A stretch of 64,000 bases of DNA from Cordia subcordata (taxonomy: Eukaryota; Streptophyta; Magnoliopsida; Boraginales; Cordiaceae), in contig JAPTOF010000004.1 in the NCBI GenBank assembly GCA_028554755.1, positions 5,165,001 to 5,229,000 on the forward strand, given 5' to 3'. The first letter of the stretch is position 1. Every line of letters starts with the position of its first letter. Made by a program: the position numbers and the translations under genes. Under the pieces are notes generated by a model. That model saw only the letters and a program-made list of their open reading frames with translations. It had not been told where the DNA came from and ran no database searches. Of this stretch, positions 42,282 through 55,357 are shown one piece after another.

Positions 42282-45213
42282 ATGTGGAGAACTGCTTCTT
42301 ACAACCTCCTCAAACACGCATTCAGAACCAAGACATCCCACCAGCGCTTTTGTGGGTCCCACAAGTTGCTGGCGTCGTCATACTGCCGCTCCTCCTCCGC
42401 CGTGTGCAGTGGTGGAGGTGGGGTGGGCAGTTGGGAGAGTGGTAATGGCAACGGTAATGGTAATGAGATATCGTACGGGGAGGCGAGGAAGCTGATGAGG
42501 CTGGTGAATGTGGAGGCATTGAAGAAGAAGCTGGAGATAGAGAACAAAGAAGTGATTGGGTACGGCGAGCTGCTGAAGGTCTGTGAGAGCATGGGTGTGG
42601 CCAAGTCAGCTGACGAGGCAGCTGCTTTTGCCAAGGTTCTTGATGAGGCCGGCGTCGTTTTGCTCTTTAGAGATAAAGTCTATCTCCACCCTGATAAGGT
42701 AATGAGTTTGAAATATGAATATATGTATCTACGTTAATATTTCTTTGTATATGTATGTAATCGTTTGTATGTTTGTGCGAAAATGCTGATCTATTTGGAG
42801 TTGGATAGGTATATGTATATTTTTTTTCTACAAAGGAGGCTATGCCGGAATTAAATAACTAATTTAGGAGTCGAAACTCCCCCGAAATCGCCCATCCACT
42901 AATAAGGCCTTAAGAGCACTCTGAGGTTCTTCAAGACGATGGTAACCCATGACAAATGAAGACCGTAGTTTGCCAACCAATTCGCATATTTGTGGCTTCC
43001 CGATAGATATAGGTAATGGAGGAATCGAGAAGGTCATTGATAATCCTCTTGCATTCCTCAATATAGGACGAAGAAACGCATCTTGAGAAGGACCACCCTC
43101 GATCTATTGCACCAAAACTTGAGAATAAGATTCAATTTCAAGGCATGTGAATCCCTTTTGCACTGCTTGTTGAAGGCCTTCAAAGAGAGTCATAAATTTA
43201 GCTTTGTTATTTTGGGTGTAGCCTTTTTGGCTAAGTGGTGGAAAAGGATGTCTTGGTAGTTTTATTTTTAGGCCACAATCAAAAGAGAGATTGACTATAT
43301 GAATCTAACAATGCTACTCATTGTTTTTGCTAATTTTAGTCTGTGATTTGTCAGGGATTAAGAGAGAAATTTTTAATCTGTGAATTGATTCTTGAAGTGT
43401 GTGCTGTGTGGACTTGTGGCATGTGTATAACTGCTCTTGCTATGATTTCATGGGGGATGACTTTCATCAATCTTGTCAAATATGGATCAAGGAAAGAGAA
43501 AACGAGGGGAAAAAACTGAGGAGAAAAGAAAGAAGAATCATTAATGTTGATACAGATGCATCTTTAAAATCAAAGGATTGGTGAGTGGAGTTAACCATTG
43601 TCTCTTTTGTTTCTTTTCTCCCCCGTATTTTTCCTTTCCTTTCTCTAGTTTTCTTTTTTGACTCTATTCTTTTCTACTAGAGGATATTTTTTTACTTCTT
43701 CTGGAGGTGGTTGCATTCGATAACTCATCCCTCTCACCTCGTGTTGCCTAATTTGGATGTATGAGCTTGGCATTGTTCGTATGTCTCCTTTTCTTTTATT
43801 CATTAATATTCTCCAATTATGGTAATCTTACTTCTCCATGAAAGTTAATTACTGTAATTTCATAATTGTTGAATATGTCTTCCACCCTTGCTGTGCTTTT
43901 ACTGCTAATTTTAGAGAAAAAGATCATGAAAAATTTGATGGCTGAGCATTTGCTAAATTATACTTGTGATAACTTTCCTAAGCTTGAGGGATGCATAACG
44001 TCTATAACCTGCAACATTATGTGGATGATTGTAGCTCTCCTGTGATGATCAATGCTGTAATGCGAGGTTTTGCAGTCATTGTTTTTTGGGGCTTTTCGTC
44101 ATCCCTTTGATGTAGATCTATGTGAAGATGTGTGGTTACCTAGTATCATATTATACAAATAGAAACAGAATAAAACAAAGGAGGCAATGATCTTTCTGTC
44201 CTCTTGAGGAGTCGGAAAATCTTCAGATAATACAACAAATAGAGAAGTCTAGTAGTTAGCACAATGAGAAAAGATGGTGAGAGCACTGATTGGATTAAAT
44301 TTAATTATGGGGGTAATCTGGAGTTCTTGTGTTGGATTAAGAATTAAAAAGAACATATGTTAGCAAATTAAAGATCCAAGAATCTTGAAATTTGAAGAGA
44401 AAAATAGAACAAATAAGAACACTTGGGACTCCTATAACAGATAATCATGCATTTTAGCTAATTAAAACCTTATATAACCATACTTGATAAAGGATAAGGA
44501 CAATGCCTATGTACTTGTAACAAAATTGAAACAGCCTAATTATAACTTTCTTATTAGAGGGAAAAGTAATTGTGTGCAAATGCAATGCATACGTAAATCT
44601 ATTTCTAAGTGTAACATCATGATAATTGAAAGAATCGATCTTTTGTTCTGTAATTTTCCATAACAGATGATCTTTCCATTCTGGATTCTTGGGTGATATA
44701 ACTTGTTCTATTTTCATTCAGGTAGCCGACCTGGTTAGAAAAGCTGTACCCCTTGCACTTTTAGCTGAAGATGATCCATGCAATGATGAGCTGAAGGCGC
44801 TCCAGACAAAGATGGATGAGATCGATGTGCTAGCACATAAACAGGTGCGTCGCATTCTGTGGACAGGACTTGGACTTTCTATGATTCAAGTTGGGCTCTT
44901 TTTCCGGCTCACATTCTGGGAATTCTCTTGGGATGTTATGGAGCCAATTGCTTTCTTCACCACGTCAACTGGTATAGTTATTGGCTATGCATATTTCTTG
45001 TTCACCTCAAGAGACCCGACCTACCAGGACTTTCTGAAGCGGCTGTTCCTCTCACGACAAAGAAAGCTCATTAAAAAGTATGACTTCGACATTAAGAGGT
45101 TCGTGGAGTTACAGAAGAAATGCAGATCACCTCCGAGTTCCCCTGCCCGTGTCACCAAGCAAATAGGGATCGATTTAGGCCCTGACGAAATGCTACACGC
45201 CCATGGCCACTAA
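42282..45213 (+). CDS. MCU: MCU, mitochondrial calcium uniporter pore subunit
   Basis: Two exons, 42282-42698 and 44722-45213, join in frame to 302 aa. The protein forms the Ca2+ channel of the inner mitochondrial membrane. The first 45 residues are basic and Ser-rich ([17 protein letters not shown]), as in a presequence, followed by a Gly/Asn repeat at 54-61. The pore region has a first membrane segment at about 185-205 ([18 protein letters not shown]), the selectivity loop WDVMEP at 209-214 with Asp210 and Glu213, and a second segment at about 216-234. Coiled-coil-like helices flank it. The WDxxEP motif identifies the family with confidence. Which plant paralogue it is cannot be told. The intron is about 2 kb and holds an RNase H fragment. 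Confidence 0.95.
42864..43250 (-). pseudogene. RNase H-domain (RVT_3-like) fragment in the MCU intron
   Basis: On the minus strand the sequence reads [20 protein letters not shown], then [13 protein letters not shown] followed by a stop, and after frame changes ends [18 protein letters not shown]. This is the pattern of plant RNase H-like domains (EGL...A...G...IESDS) found in non-LTR elements and their derivatives. At least one stop and two frame changes show it is dead. Confidence 0.7.
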
Positions 45214-46130
45214 CAGTCTATATTCTTCGGTTTTCTCTTTTACGCTTTCAGTACATTTAGTCCTTTTAATCAACCCTAGGCCCCCCATTTTTCTTTAAGG
45301 CAAAGACATTTACATTCTCAAGTTCTTGCTTGATTGAACAATTGAACTATACATATCATTTTCTCCACGGAGACTGAAACAGGAAACAAGAAATGCTGAC
45401 ACTGTTCTTTCCTTAAGTTTCTGTGTTTTTTTTGAGATCTAATTTCATATCTACATAATGGCATATCTAATTAATGGTGCTGAAACATCTTTCCTCTTTC
45501 TTCTGGATATTCAATATTTTAGATCTCCCGTTTAGTCGGATAAGGCTTAGTTTATTTATTAAGTATTAGTTGTACAGGCATTATTAACTAGTTGGTTGAC
45601 AGAAAATAGGAAAGAATCTTTATACTCTCTCATATTGGTCTCATTGGATTCAAGCCTCCCCAGGACTGGGTGAAGAGAATGTCAGTTGCTTGACAAGAGT
45701 GAAATTTATAAAGGTGGGATAGATTGTATCTGTCTCTACAAAACTGGGGTTGAAAGCAAGAAAAAAAAAGGACTCGATGAGAGTATCTCTGCATATTATT
45801 GTAGAAAGGTGACATAAAGCATTATTCTAAATTTTATTTGGTCTAGTACAAAATATGGAGAAAATGGAAGCTTAATCAATGATTTCCACCGAAAAATATT
45901 GTCATCTTAGTTAATATAGTTTTCTTTTTTAGGACCAAGATGGGGAAAACAAAGATTTGAACGAGGGAGTTTGAGTCATGCAATGGAAAGAGAGACCACA
46001 CAATACATTTGAATTTATTTTAGTTTACAATTTTAGGAAGAATCGTGAATCACAGTATTCGAAATTTCCGAGTAGAAAACTTTTAAAACTCATGTTCCAC
46101 GCCAATCATATTTTAGGATGAAAAAACAAA
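45214..46130 (+). other. MCU 3'-UTR and spacer before the copia element
   Basis: AT-rich and without recognised genes. It ends at TCTTG (46131-46135), the target copy of Copia-3. Confidence 0.6.
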
Positions 46131-46135
46131 TCTTG

Positions 46136-46517
46136 TGTTGTGATATGGACAATTATTAAAAGGAAGAGATTTTTTTTTGGAGCAAAAGTCACGTGGCAAA
46201 TCTTGACAAAGCATGCAAGATTTGAAAATGAAAGTCAAGAGTTGCATGCAAAAGTTGAAAGCAATATGAAGCTATATACAAGTTAAGAAGGAAAAACCAT
46301 GCATGGCATTTAATGTGATGAAGAAAATTAAGCCTTGCATTAATTGTTTGTCTCTTATCTTTGGCTTATAAATACCAAGTCCTGGAAGCAATTGATCGAT
46401 GTAAGAAAAGGAAAGAAGAAGAAAATTAGAGAGAAATAAAAGTAATCTTATATTGTATTAGAAAAGATTTTATTCAAGTTATTTCACACCATATTATATT
46501 TAAGTTATTTTATAACA
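46136..46517 (+). repeat. Copia-3 5' LTR
   Basis: Begins TGTTGTGATATGG and ends TTTTATAACA. A TATA-like GGCTTATAAATACC lies near 46364-46377. Confidence 0.92.
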
Positions 46518-47126
46518 CGTTTTCAGCATGAGTCTCAACCAACAAGGAGTTCTGCAAATTATTAAAAGGAGCAAGATTCTACAAAAAATTTCAATAACTG
46601 TTTTTATTTTGTTTTTGGCATTACATCATATCTATAGCATAAAGTTTTTATTATCTTATTTATTTTACATTGCATTTATTCTAGAAATAAAATTTTTGCT
46701 ATATTATTTCTTCTAAAATAGATTATTACAATATTTCCTCTTTGATAAAATAGTAATGATAAAATAAAATAATAACAAATATCGTAATTTTTCGAAAGAC
46801 CTAATTATACGTGACTTTTAAGGACATGGTCACCTTGACTTTTGGACATGTGATTATGATAACTTAATTAAAAAAAATGATGACTTCTAAGGGCATAAAC
46901 ACTAATATAATTATATAATGACTAATTATAATAACTACACTAACATGTTATTTACATTTGAAATTAACATCGTTATATTATGTCATGCTTGTAAGTCTCA
47001 TTTGCCATATTGTAATATTTTAATTTCTTTCTATATGCTTATATTTACTGGTCAACAAGGTACGTCAGGTAAATATATTATTATTTCACTTACTAATTTA
47101 TTTTTTTGAAATATGCTAGATTCATA

Positions 47127-47985
47127 ATGTCAAATCTCACGAAATTTGAGTTTGTAGCCCTTGATATTTCTGGGAATAACTATTTATCAAGAATCTTTGA
47201 TACCGAAATACATCTTAATGCCAAGGACCTTGGAGAAACAATTAAAGTAGGAAATAACACATCCTTACAAGATCGTAGTAAAGCATTTATATTCCTTTGT
47301 CATCATCTCTATGAAGGGTTTAAGACCAAATACCTCACTGTAAAGGATCTACAAGTCCTTTGGCAAAATTTGAAGGAAAAGATTTGATCATCATAAAGCA
47401 GTGATCCCTCCTAAAGCTCGCTACGAGTGGAATCACTTGCGATTGCAGGATTTTAAAACTGTAAGCGAGTATAACTCGCCTATATTTAGAATTACTTCAC
47501 AATTGAAATTATGCAGAGAAAAGATCATTGATGAGACCTATTAGAGAAGACATTTTCTACTTTTCACGCATATAATATGCTCTTACAACAACAATATATA
47601 GAACATGGTTTCAAAAATATTCGGAGTTAATCTCATGTCTTCTTATTGCTGAGCAAAATAATGAGCTCTTGATGAAAAACCATCAAACATGATCAACTAG
47701 CTCAGAACTATTTCCTAAAATGAGTGAAATTGCATCTCGTGAGGTGAATGCTACATCACCAAATAATTATGGTTATGGGCATGGTCATGGCCGTGGTTAT
47801 AGACATAGTAATGGTTGTAATTTTCATAGGTCAAATAAACTAAATTTCAAAAGACAAGGAAACCATGGCAAAGGAAATAATCTACGAAATAAATCTTTCC
47901 AACGTACTGAAAATACTTGCTATAGATGTGGCATGAAAGAACATTGCATCAAACATGTCATACGACTAAACATCTAGTGGATCTT
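47127..47985 (+). pseudogene. Copia-3 gag remnant
   Basis: It starts MSNLTKFEFVALDISGNNYL, a typical copia Gag opening, and stops at 47385-47387 after VLWQNLKEKI. Later pieces follow in other frames, including a Gly/His/Arg-rich stretch (47778-47830) and a CCHC knuckle split by a frameshift (CYRCGMKEH at about 47918-47944, then RTLHQTCHTTKHLVDLYQ in another frame). Confidence 0.8.
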
Positions 47986-48299
47986 TATCAAGCTTCGTTA
48001 AAAGGAAAAGGAAAAGGTGTGGAGACAAATCTTGTTGAACAAAATACTCGAATAAATTACACACACCTTAACTACTCTGACTTCTTTGAAGATGCTACTG
48101 AAAATATTGAGTAATTGATTGGTGATGAAAATGTACATCTAAATTAATCTTTATGTAAAAATAGAACATCTTTATTATGTCAAACTATTTGTCACTTTAA
48201 TGCTCAATTTTAGCTCAAATGTAATATCTATCTTTTACGAAATGAATGTCATATCTTTGTTACTATTTGTGTATTTTCTTTATTACTATCGTGAAGAAC

Positions 48300-51200
48300 T
48301 ATGGATTTCCATCATATCAATGATGGAAAAATATGTTTGGCTGATTATGCTACAATGCATACTATTCTAAAAAATAAGAAGTATTTCTTCTAACTGAAAT
48401 TAGCTGATGCAAATGTCAATACAATAGCTTGTTTTGTAAAGTTAATTGAATGTTCTGGTAGAGCTTGTGTTATGCTCCCTGGAGGAACAAAGATGATAAT
48501 AAGCGATACTTTATACTTAAATAAATCACAAAGGAATCTACTCAGTTTTAAAGATATAAGAGCAAATGGTTATCATATTGAAACCATGAAGGAAGGCAAT
48601 AAAGAATATCTCTATATCACATAGCTTATATCTCACAAAAAGCATATATTAGAAAAATTGCCAGCATTATTTTCTGGACTATATTGCACTTATATAAATC
48701 CTATGGAATCACATGCTTTGATAAACCAGAAGATAATTGATCCAAAGAGTTTTACTCTTTGGCATGTTCGCCTTGGACATCTAGGTGCAATAATGATGAG
48801 ATGAATTATTGAAAATTCACATGAGTACTCATTAAAGAGTCAAAAAGTATTCTCATCAAATAAATTTTCATGTGCTGCTTGTGCCCAAGAGAAATTGATC
48901 ATAAGGCTATCCCCAACTAAAATTAATGTTGAAAATCCTGCATTTTTAGAACAAATTCAAGGGGACGTATGTTGGCCTAACTTTCCAACATGTGGACCAT
49001 TTCGATATTTTATGGTATTAATAGATGCCTCCACACGTCAGTCACATGTCTCCTTATTATCCACTCGAAATTTGGCATCTGCAAGACTCTTTGCAAAATA
49101 ATCAGCCTACATGCACAATTTTCAGATTATACAATTAATAAAATTCATCTTGATAATGAAGGATAATTTACATCCCAATCTTTTAATAATTATTGTACAT
49201 CAATTGGGATTATAGTTGAGTATCCTATGGCTCACATGCATACTCAAAATGGTTTAGCAGCATTTTTTATTAAACTTCTACAGCTAATTGCTAGACCACT
49301 ACTTATGAAAACTAAGCTGTCTAGTTCTGCTTGAGGACATGCCATATTGCATGCTACAGCACTGATTCAGATAAGACCAACTGTTTATCATAAACATTCC
49401 CTTTTATAATTGGTTTCTGGTCAAGAACCAAATATATACCATTTAAAAATATTTGGTTGTACAGTATATGTTCCAATTGCTCCATCACGGCACAAAAATG
49501 GGACCACAAAGATAACTGAGAATATATATTGGTTTTGAATCTCCATCAATCATTAAATATCTTGAACCCTTAACTGGAGATTTTTTTATAGCAGGTTTTG
49601 CTGATTGCTAGTTTGACAAAACAGTATTTCCAGCATTAGGGGAAGAAAAACAAAAGGTAGAAAAGCAAGAAATTACATGGAATGCATTATTTATGGCTCA
49701 TTTTGATCCTCACACAAATCTATCTGAACAAGAAGTTCAAAAAATTATTTATCCACGAAGAATTGCTCATCAATTGCAAGATGGATTCACTGATACAGAA
49801 AGAGTGACTAAGTCACATATTCCAACTCAAAATGCTCCTGCTAAAATTGATATTTCAAAAGAGCAATCTAATATTCTAGTAAATAAGTCTACGGCATGTC
49901 AAAAACGTAGTAAACCAATTGGTTTCAAAGATAAAAATTCTTGAAAAAGGGAAAAGCTGAATAAGCAAGTTGGCTTTTTTTAGGTTCTTAATAATCTTGT
50001 AGATGTCCCAAAAATTGTTGGAAAGGCAATACCAGTAGAGAATCAAGTACCTGAATATGAGAAAAACAGTGACAATATTGAAAATGAAGGCATCTTAAAT
50101 AATTAAATCTCTACAGGAAAAAGATGAAACCGAAATAAAATTGTTGTTGATGAAAAATTTTCATATGTAGTAGCCACTAAATTGATGATAGAAAGCGAGG
50201 ATTATGAACCAAAGTCTGTTCAAGAATGTCAGCATAGAAATGATTGGCCTAAATGAAAAGACATAATGGAGGCTGAATTAAATTCTTTTGCAAAGTATAA
50301 AGTTTTTGAACCTATAGTCCAAACACCTGAAAATGTAAGGCCTGTAAGCTACAAGTGAGTATTCGTGTGAAAACGAAATGAAAACAATGAAATTGTGAGA
50401 TATAAGGCACAACTTGTAGTACAAGGTTTTTTCACAAAGGCCTGGAATTGATTATGAGAAGACATATTCTGCCATGGTAGACGCAATTACATTTAGATAT
50501 TTAATCAGCCTAGTAATTTGTCAAAGACTTCATATGCATCTTATAGATGTAGTAACAGTAAATTTATATGGGTCACTTGATGGTGATATTTATATGAAAG
50601 TCTCTGAAGGATTGAATATGCTTGAAGCATATATGTCAAATCCTTGGGAAATGTATTCCATTAAATTGCAAAGATCCTTGTATAGATTAAAACAATCTGG
50701 ACGAATCTAGTACAATCGTCTGAGTACATACCTTTTAAAGAAAGGATATGTTAATAGTCCATAAGCCCATGTGTTTTTTTATCAAGAAATCAAAAAATGA
50801 GTTTGTTATTATTGCTGTATATGTCATCATAGGGACTATTAAAGAGCTTACAGCAGCAGTTGTACATTTATGTAAAGAATTTGAGATGAAAGATGTGGGC
50901 AAAACTAAATTTTGTCTCGGCCTGCAAATTGAGAATTTGTTAAGTAGAATTTTAGTCCAAAAGACTATACTGAAGAAGTTTTAAAGAGATTCAATATGGA
51001 TAAAGCTCAACCATTGAGTACCCCAATGGTTGTCCAATCTCTTGATATTAAAAAAGACCCTTTTTTTTAGAAGATAATGAAAAAATACTTGGCCCTGAAG
51101 TGCTGTATCTTAATACAATTGGTGCATTGATGTATCTTGTTAACAATACAACTCCAGATATTGCATTTTCTATAAAATTATTAGCAAGATTTAGTGCTGC

Positions 51201-51780
51201 ACCAACACAAAGACATTGGGCCAGTATTAAAAATGTATTTCATTATCTTCGTGGAATAATTGATATGGACTTATTATATTCAAAGCATACACATAATGCA
51301 TTAATAAGATATGCAGATGTTAGGTATTTATCTGACCTGCATAAAGAACGATCTCAAACTGGATATCTCTTCACATATGGTGGTACAGCTATTTCCTGGC
51401 ACTCAATAAAGTAGACTATTGTTGCCACCTCCTCAAATCATGATGAAATACTTGCACTACATGAGGCGAGCCAAGAATGTGTATGGTTAAGATTTTTAAC
51501 TCAACATATTGAAGGAGAATGCGACATTTCAGCTAGCAAAAAAGGATCTACTATACTATATGAAGATAATACTGTATGCATTGCTCAAGTTAAAGGGAGC
51601 TACATCAAGGGTGATAGAACTAAGCATATCTCACCAAAGTTCTTCTTTACACATGAACTCCAAAAGAAAGGTGAGATTGATGTTTGGCAAATTTGTTCAA
51701 GTGAGAATTTAGCAGGCTTGTTTATAAAGGTGTTGCTTGCAACAACATTAGAGAAATTGGTATACAAGATTGGCATGTAG
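48300..51780 (+). pseudogene. Copia-3 pol remnant
   Basis: Fragments of the GAG-pre-integrase region (LWHVRLGHLG, near 48757), integrase (FMVLIDASTRQSHVSLLSTR, near 49010), reverse transcriptase (around 50400-50990, with QRSLYRLKQSGRI) and RNase H (ALIRYADVRYLSDLHKERSQ, near 51296-51355) follow one another across many stops and frame changes. No domain is intact. Confidence 0.8.
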
Positions 51781-52021
51781 TAACTCAAAGACTGCTTCTA
51801 ATTGTCTTCATGAGAGGGAGAATTATATGCACTGTACTATTTTTCCTTAGCCTACTTTTTGTCCCTCTACTAAATTTTCTTGACAAGGTTTTTAATGAAG
51901 CAGTATGAAGCGTACAACAAGGATATCGTACTCTTTTTTCTTCACTAGGTTATTTCCCATTGGTTTTTTCCTAGTAAGGTTTTAACAAGGCATATCCTTA
52001 TGATAAATATCCAAGGGAGAG

Positions 52022-52384
52022 TGTTGTGATATGAACAATCATCAAAAGGAAGAGATGTTTTTTTTAAGCAAAAGTCAAGTGGCAAATTTTGACAAAACAT
52101 GCAATATTTAAAAATGAAAGTCAAGAGTTGCATATAAAAGTTGAAAGCAAGATGAAGCTATATACAAGCTAAGAAGGAAAAACCATGCCTAGCATTTAAT
52201 GTGATGAAGAAAATTAAACCTTACATTAATTGTTTGTCTCATATTTTTGGCTTACAAATACCAAGTCTTGGGAGTGATGTAAGAAAAGAAAAGTAGAGAG
52301 AAATAAGGGTGATCTTATATTGTATTAGAAAATATTTTATTCAAGCTATTTCACACCATATTATATTTAAGTTATTTTATAACA
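52022..52384 (+). repeat. Copia-3 3' LTR
   Basis: Preceded by the purine tract AAGGGAGAG (52013-52021). It begins TGTTGTGATATGA, ends TTTTATAACA, and is followed by TCTTG. Confidence 0.92.
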
Positions 52385-52478
52385 TCTTGTAATTATTTAG
52401 TGTTCAAACTTTTGGGTCAAGAAAGAATATAAACCTTAAAAATGGGGCCAAAATCGGATTATCCAACTTAAGTCCTTT

Positions 52479-52484
52479 TATATA
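52479..52484 (+). promoter_or_regulatory. RPL17 TATA box
   Basis: TATATA within CTTTTATATACATAAG lies 65 bp before the RPL17 ATG and 95 bp after the end of Copia-3. Only about 155 bp of single-copy sequence separates the element's target site and the start codon. Confidence 0.55.
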
Positions 52485-52543
52485 CATAAGAAAGTGAAGA
52501 AGATAAGCCCACTACTCATCATCCAGTCTACACACACTTGAGA

Positions 52544-54885
52544 ATGGCTTGCGCCACCGCTTCCGCGTCTGCATCGACATGGAGCATGTCGTCTTTAAAG
52601 TCGGCCCTTCCTTCAATCCACGCCACTTCAGCCCCCACCTCGGTTCGGTTCTCAGTTGGGTCTTCACCGGCTCGGCTCAGGCTGTCTAGACCCGCACCGG
52701 TTCAGTCCTTTGTGGGTCTTACCTCTTTGCAACCCCTTGTTTCTCTCTCTTTCCGAGGTACATTTTTTTGTTTTATATGTTTATATGTTACATAATGGCT
52801 GGCTCCAAGATTTTGATGTTTTTGCGGTGAAGTGTTAAAAAATATGTTCTTTTGCCGTGTTGAAGTTGCAGTCGTACCTCTGTGATAAAGGGGCTCTTTG
52901 GATTGGCTTTTTTTTTTTTTTCATGAAAAACACTTCTTTTTGTTGGAAAAAAAAAAGTACATCCTTGTTGCAATGAGTATTTGTATTAGATTTAAAAGAA
53001 AAATTAAAACTCTGAAGAGAAAAGCTCAATTTCAGCTTATTCCCGAACAAGAATTTGTAGCTTCCAGAAAAAGTACTTACTGCAAAAGTTTTAGAAAAAA
53101 AAGGTGCTTTCTAAAACTATCCCAACGAGCCCATAATCTATAACCCTCCTATGAATGTAGCTATTGTTTCTTTTAGGAATATAGTACGCTGTTATTAGAT
53201 TATTATGGTAGCACAATATGTAATGTGCAAATTTGACAAAATAGAAGAACATTTATTCTATATTCTTGTGTACAGGTTGATACTAATATGTTCTTCTCGA
53301 GTGACTAAAATTTGGATAAGGTTAGTTGATAATGTTCTAAATGAGATGCACATTTGGTAGTGAAATAGGTGCTAGTTGTTACTGTTACCTTTGAAGTGAT
53401 TGTTCATTATCTGAAAGTGGTGGCTTTTGCTTGTAATAAGGTGCTAATTGTTGATGAGGATGACAACATTGCATAAACTAATGACATAGCATTAGTAGCT
53501 GCTGATACGAGTTCCAGTTAGGCATGAATAGGCGGTGTTTTACTTGTTGGGGATGAATTATATGATTCAATATCTTGGCAACCAAAATTAGGACCATGGG
53601 GGCTAAGTAGTTATACATACTAAGATCATGAAACTAGTTTGTACCGTTTTGAGAGGACAATGGTGCTTGAATCCTCCACATCGTGTGTCTGCCAGAGGAA
53701 ATAGCATTCCTTTGATAGTCGTTCTGTTTCATTTATATGTTGCAGAAAAATTGGCCATGGCTCTAAGATGTAGCTTAGTACCCTAAATTAGTATGACAGC
53801 TGCCGGAGAGGGAGGAGAATTAGCATAGTAGTGATAATCAAACATTTAATTGCTTTTACTGCAATTCATTGTCCCTTTTTTCTTAATGGGACTCCTAATG
53901 TCTTTAAGAATTAGACCCTTGGTTGTTGGTACATGACTCATTCTCTCGGGGAAGATCAACTTGGGTTGTGCAGTTAGAATAGATTCTTATATTATTACCA
54001 TAGTGGTTATGCTCTTCAATTTAGCTCTTTAGGTAAAGTTGTGGTTTACTATGAGGACCATAGAAAAACTGCTACATATATATGTAATCCTTTGGTCCTT
54101 TGGTAAAGGATTGAACTATTGAAGTACGAAATTCGTTTTTGTGTATGTCCCTGTGCTAGACTGGAAATCTAATTATAGCATAAGACCATTTCTTTTTTTG
54201 TAATTGGAGGTAAAAAGGAGAGTAAAAAGTCATATGATGTCATAAACAGGAGGAATCAGCTACTTGGTTGTCTCAGTGATGATATCGGAATGGAATCTGT
54301 GAGTAATTTTATCTTCGTAGCAGGGCTGGCCTGTAAATTATGGTCATTAGTGGTCTTAATGTACCTCTATGCTTTGAACTATGTCCATGCTTATGTCAAG
54401 AAAACAAAGGTTATATGAAAGTTACATATGTGGTTGAACTTTTTGTTTGACAATTTTGACGCTTCTGTTTTGCAGATTCATCCACTTTTGGTGCCTCTTT
54501 TACTGGAATTGACAATGGAAGCCGATTCTTTGCCATGAGGCATGGCAGGAAAGTACCTAAACTGAATCGGCCCCCTGATCAGCGCAGGGCGCTATTGAGA
54601 GGTCTCACTACTCAGCTTCTCAAGTATGGGCGTATCAAAACCACTAGAGCTAGGGCCAGTGCCATGAGAAAGTATGTTGACAAGATGATCACATTGGCAA
54701 AAGATGGCTCCCTGCATAAGAGGAGGCAAGCCCTTGGCTTCATATATGATAAGCAGATCGTGCATGCCTTGTTTGCCGAAGTTCCAGAGAGGTACGGGGA
54801 CAGGAATGGAGGGTATACAAGGATAATAAGAACTCTGCCAAGGAGAGGTGACAATGCGCCAATGGCGTATATTGAACTTGTGTAG
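52544..54885 (+). CDS. RPL17: Plastid ribosomal protein L17 (bL17c)
   Basis: Exons 52544-52757 and 54476-54885 join in frame to 207 aa, like other plant plastid L17 proteins. Residues 1 to about 90 are Ser/Ala/Thr-rich with few acidic residues ([20 protein letters not shown]), as in a chloroplast transit peptide. The mature part begins near [20 protein letters not shown] and runs through [20 protein letters not shown] to [20 protein letters not shown], the diagnostic bacterial L17 fold. It is a component of the chloroplast 50S subunit near the tunnel exit. The start was set at the ATG at 52544; an upstream TTG in the same frame is not needed. The 1.7-kb intron contains a MITE. Confidence 0.96.
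52891..53132. mobile_element. MITE-like fold-back element in the RPL17 intron
   Basis: The left end is GGGCTCTTTGGATTGGCTTT; the right end, reverse-complemented, is GGGCTCGTTGGGATAGTTTT. It belongs to the same family as 37999-38228. Confidence 0.7.
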
Positions 54886-55319
54886 CCTGTAATTCTCATT
54901 TTGAGGACTTGCTTATTAAGAAATTTTGTAAAGGCATTATTATTTGTTTCAATTTGTCGGACGTGCCATTGTGCTTTGTGTAATGCAGAATTTTAGTCTT
55001 TGTTGAATAGCTACTTGCAAATGTGTTAAACTATCAGCTAGTTAGCTAAGCCAAAATCTGCAATTGTTTAGCACTCTAGCTCTGGTCTTTGAGTATGGTT
55101 CTTGTCTTGGAAAAATCAGTAAATAACACAAAAGGATTAAATTCTAAGCACTTGTAGAGATTATGGAGGTAATGGGAATAAGTTAACTAATGGACTACTT
55201 TCATTATTTGGTTGAAGACCAATCTAATTGGAGTCCGCAAAGATATGATACCTGGATCAAATTTGTGCAATGTCGGATCAGAGATTCTCTTCAGGGTGAT
55301 TACAATTATTTCATTAATT

Positions 55320-55357
<38 letters not shown>

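Larger units (their letters stand above)
46136..52384 (+). mobile_element. Ty1/copia LTR retrotransposon, copy 3 (Copia-3), full length but decayed
   Basis: Two LTRs (382 and 363 bp), a TCTTG target duplication (46131-46135 and 52385-52389), and copia gag-pol remnants between. The LTRs differ by many substitutions and indels, so it is older than Copia-1 and Copia-2. The PBS is not the TGGTATCAGAGC type: the LTR is followed by CGTTTTCAGCATGAG, which resembles the ACGTTATCAGCACGAG-type leader I recall from other plant copia elements. It sits between MCU and RPL17, its 3' LTR close to the RPL17 promoter. Confidence 0.93.

Noticed and set aside
54612..54899. Minus-strand ORF opposite RPL17 exon 2
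   Set aside because: It is the antisense shadow of a conserved coding exon.
55321..55354. TA tract as a regulatory element
   Set aside because: A plain dinucleotide microsatellite; nothing in the context supports a function.
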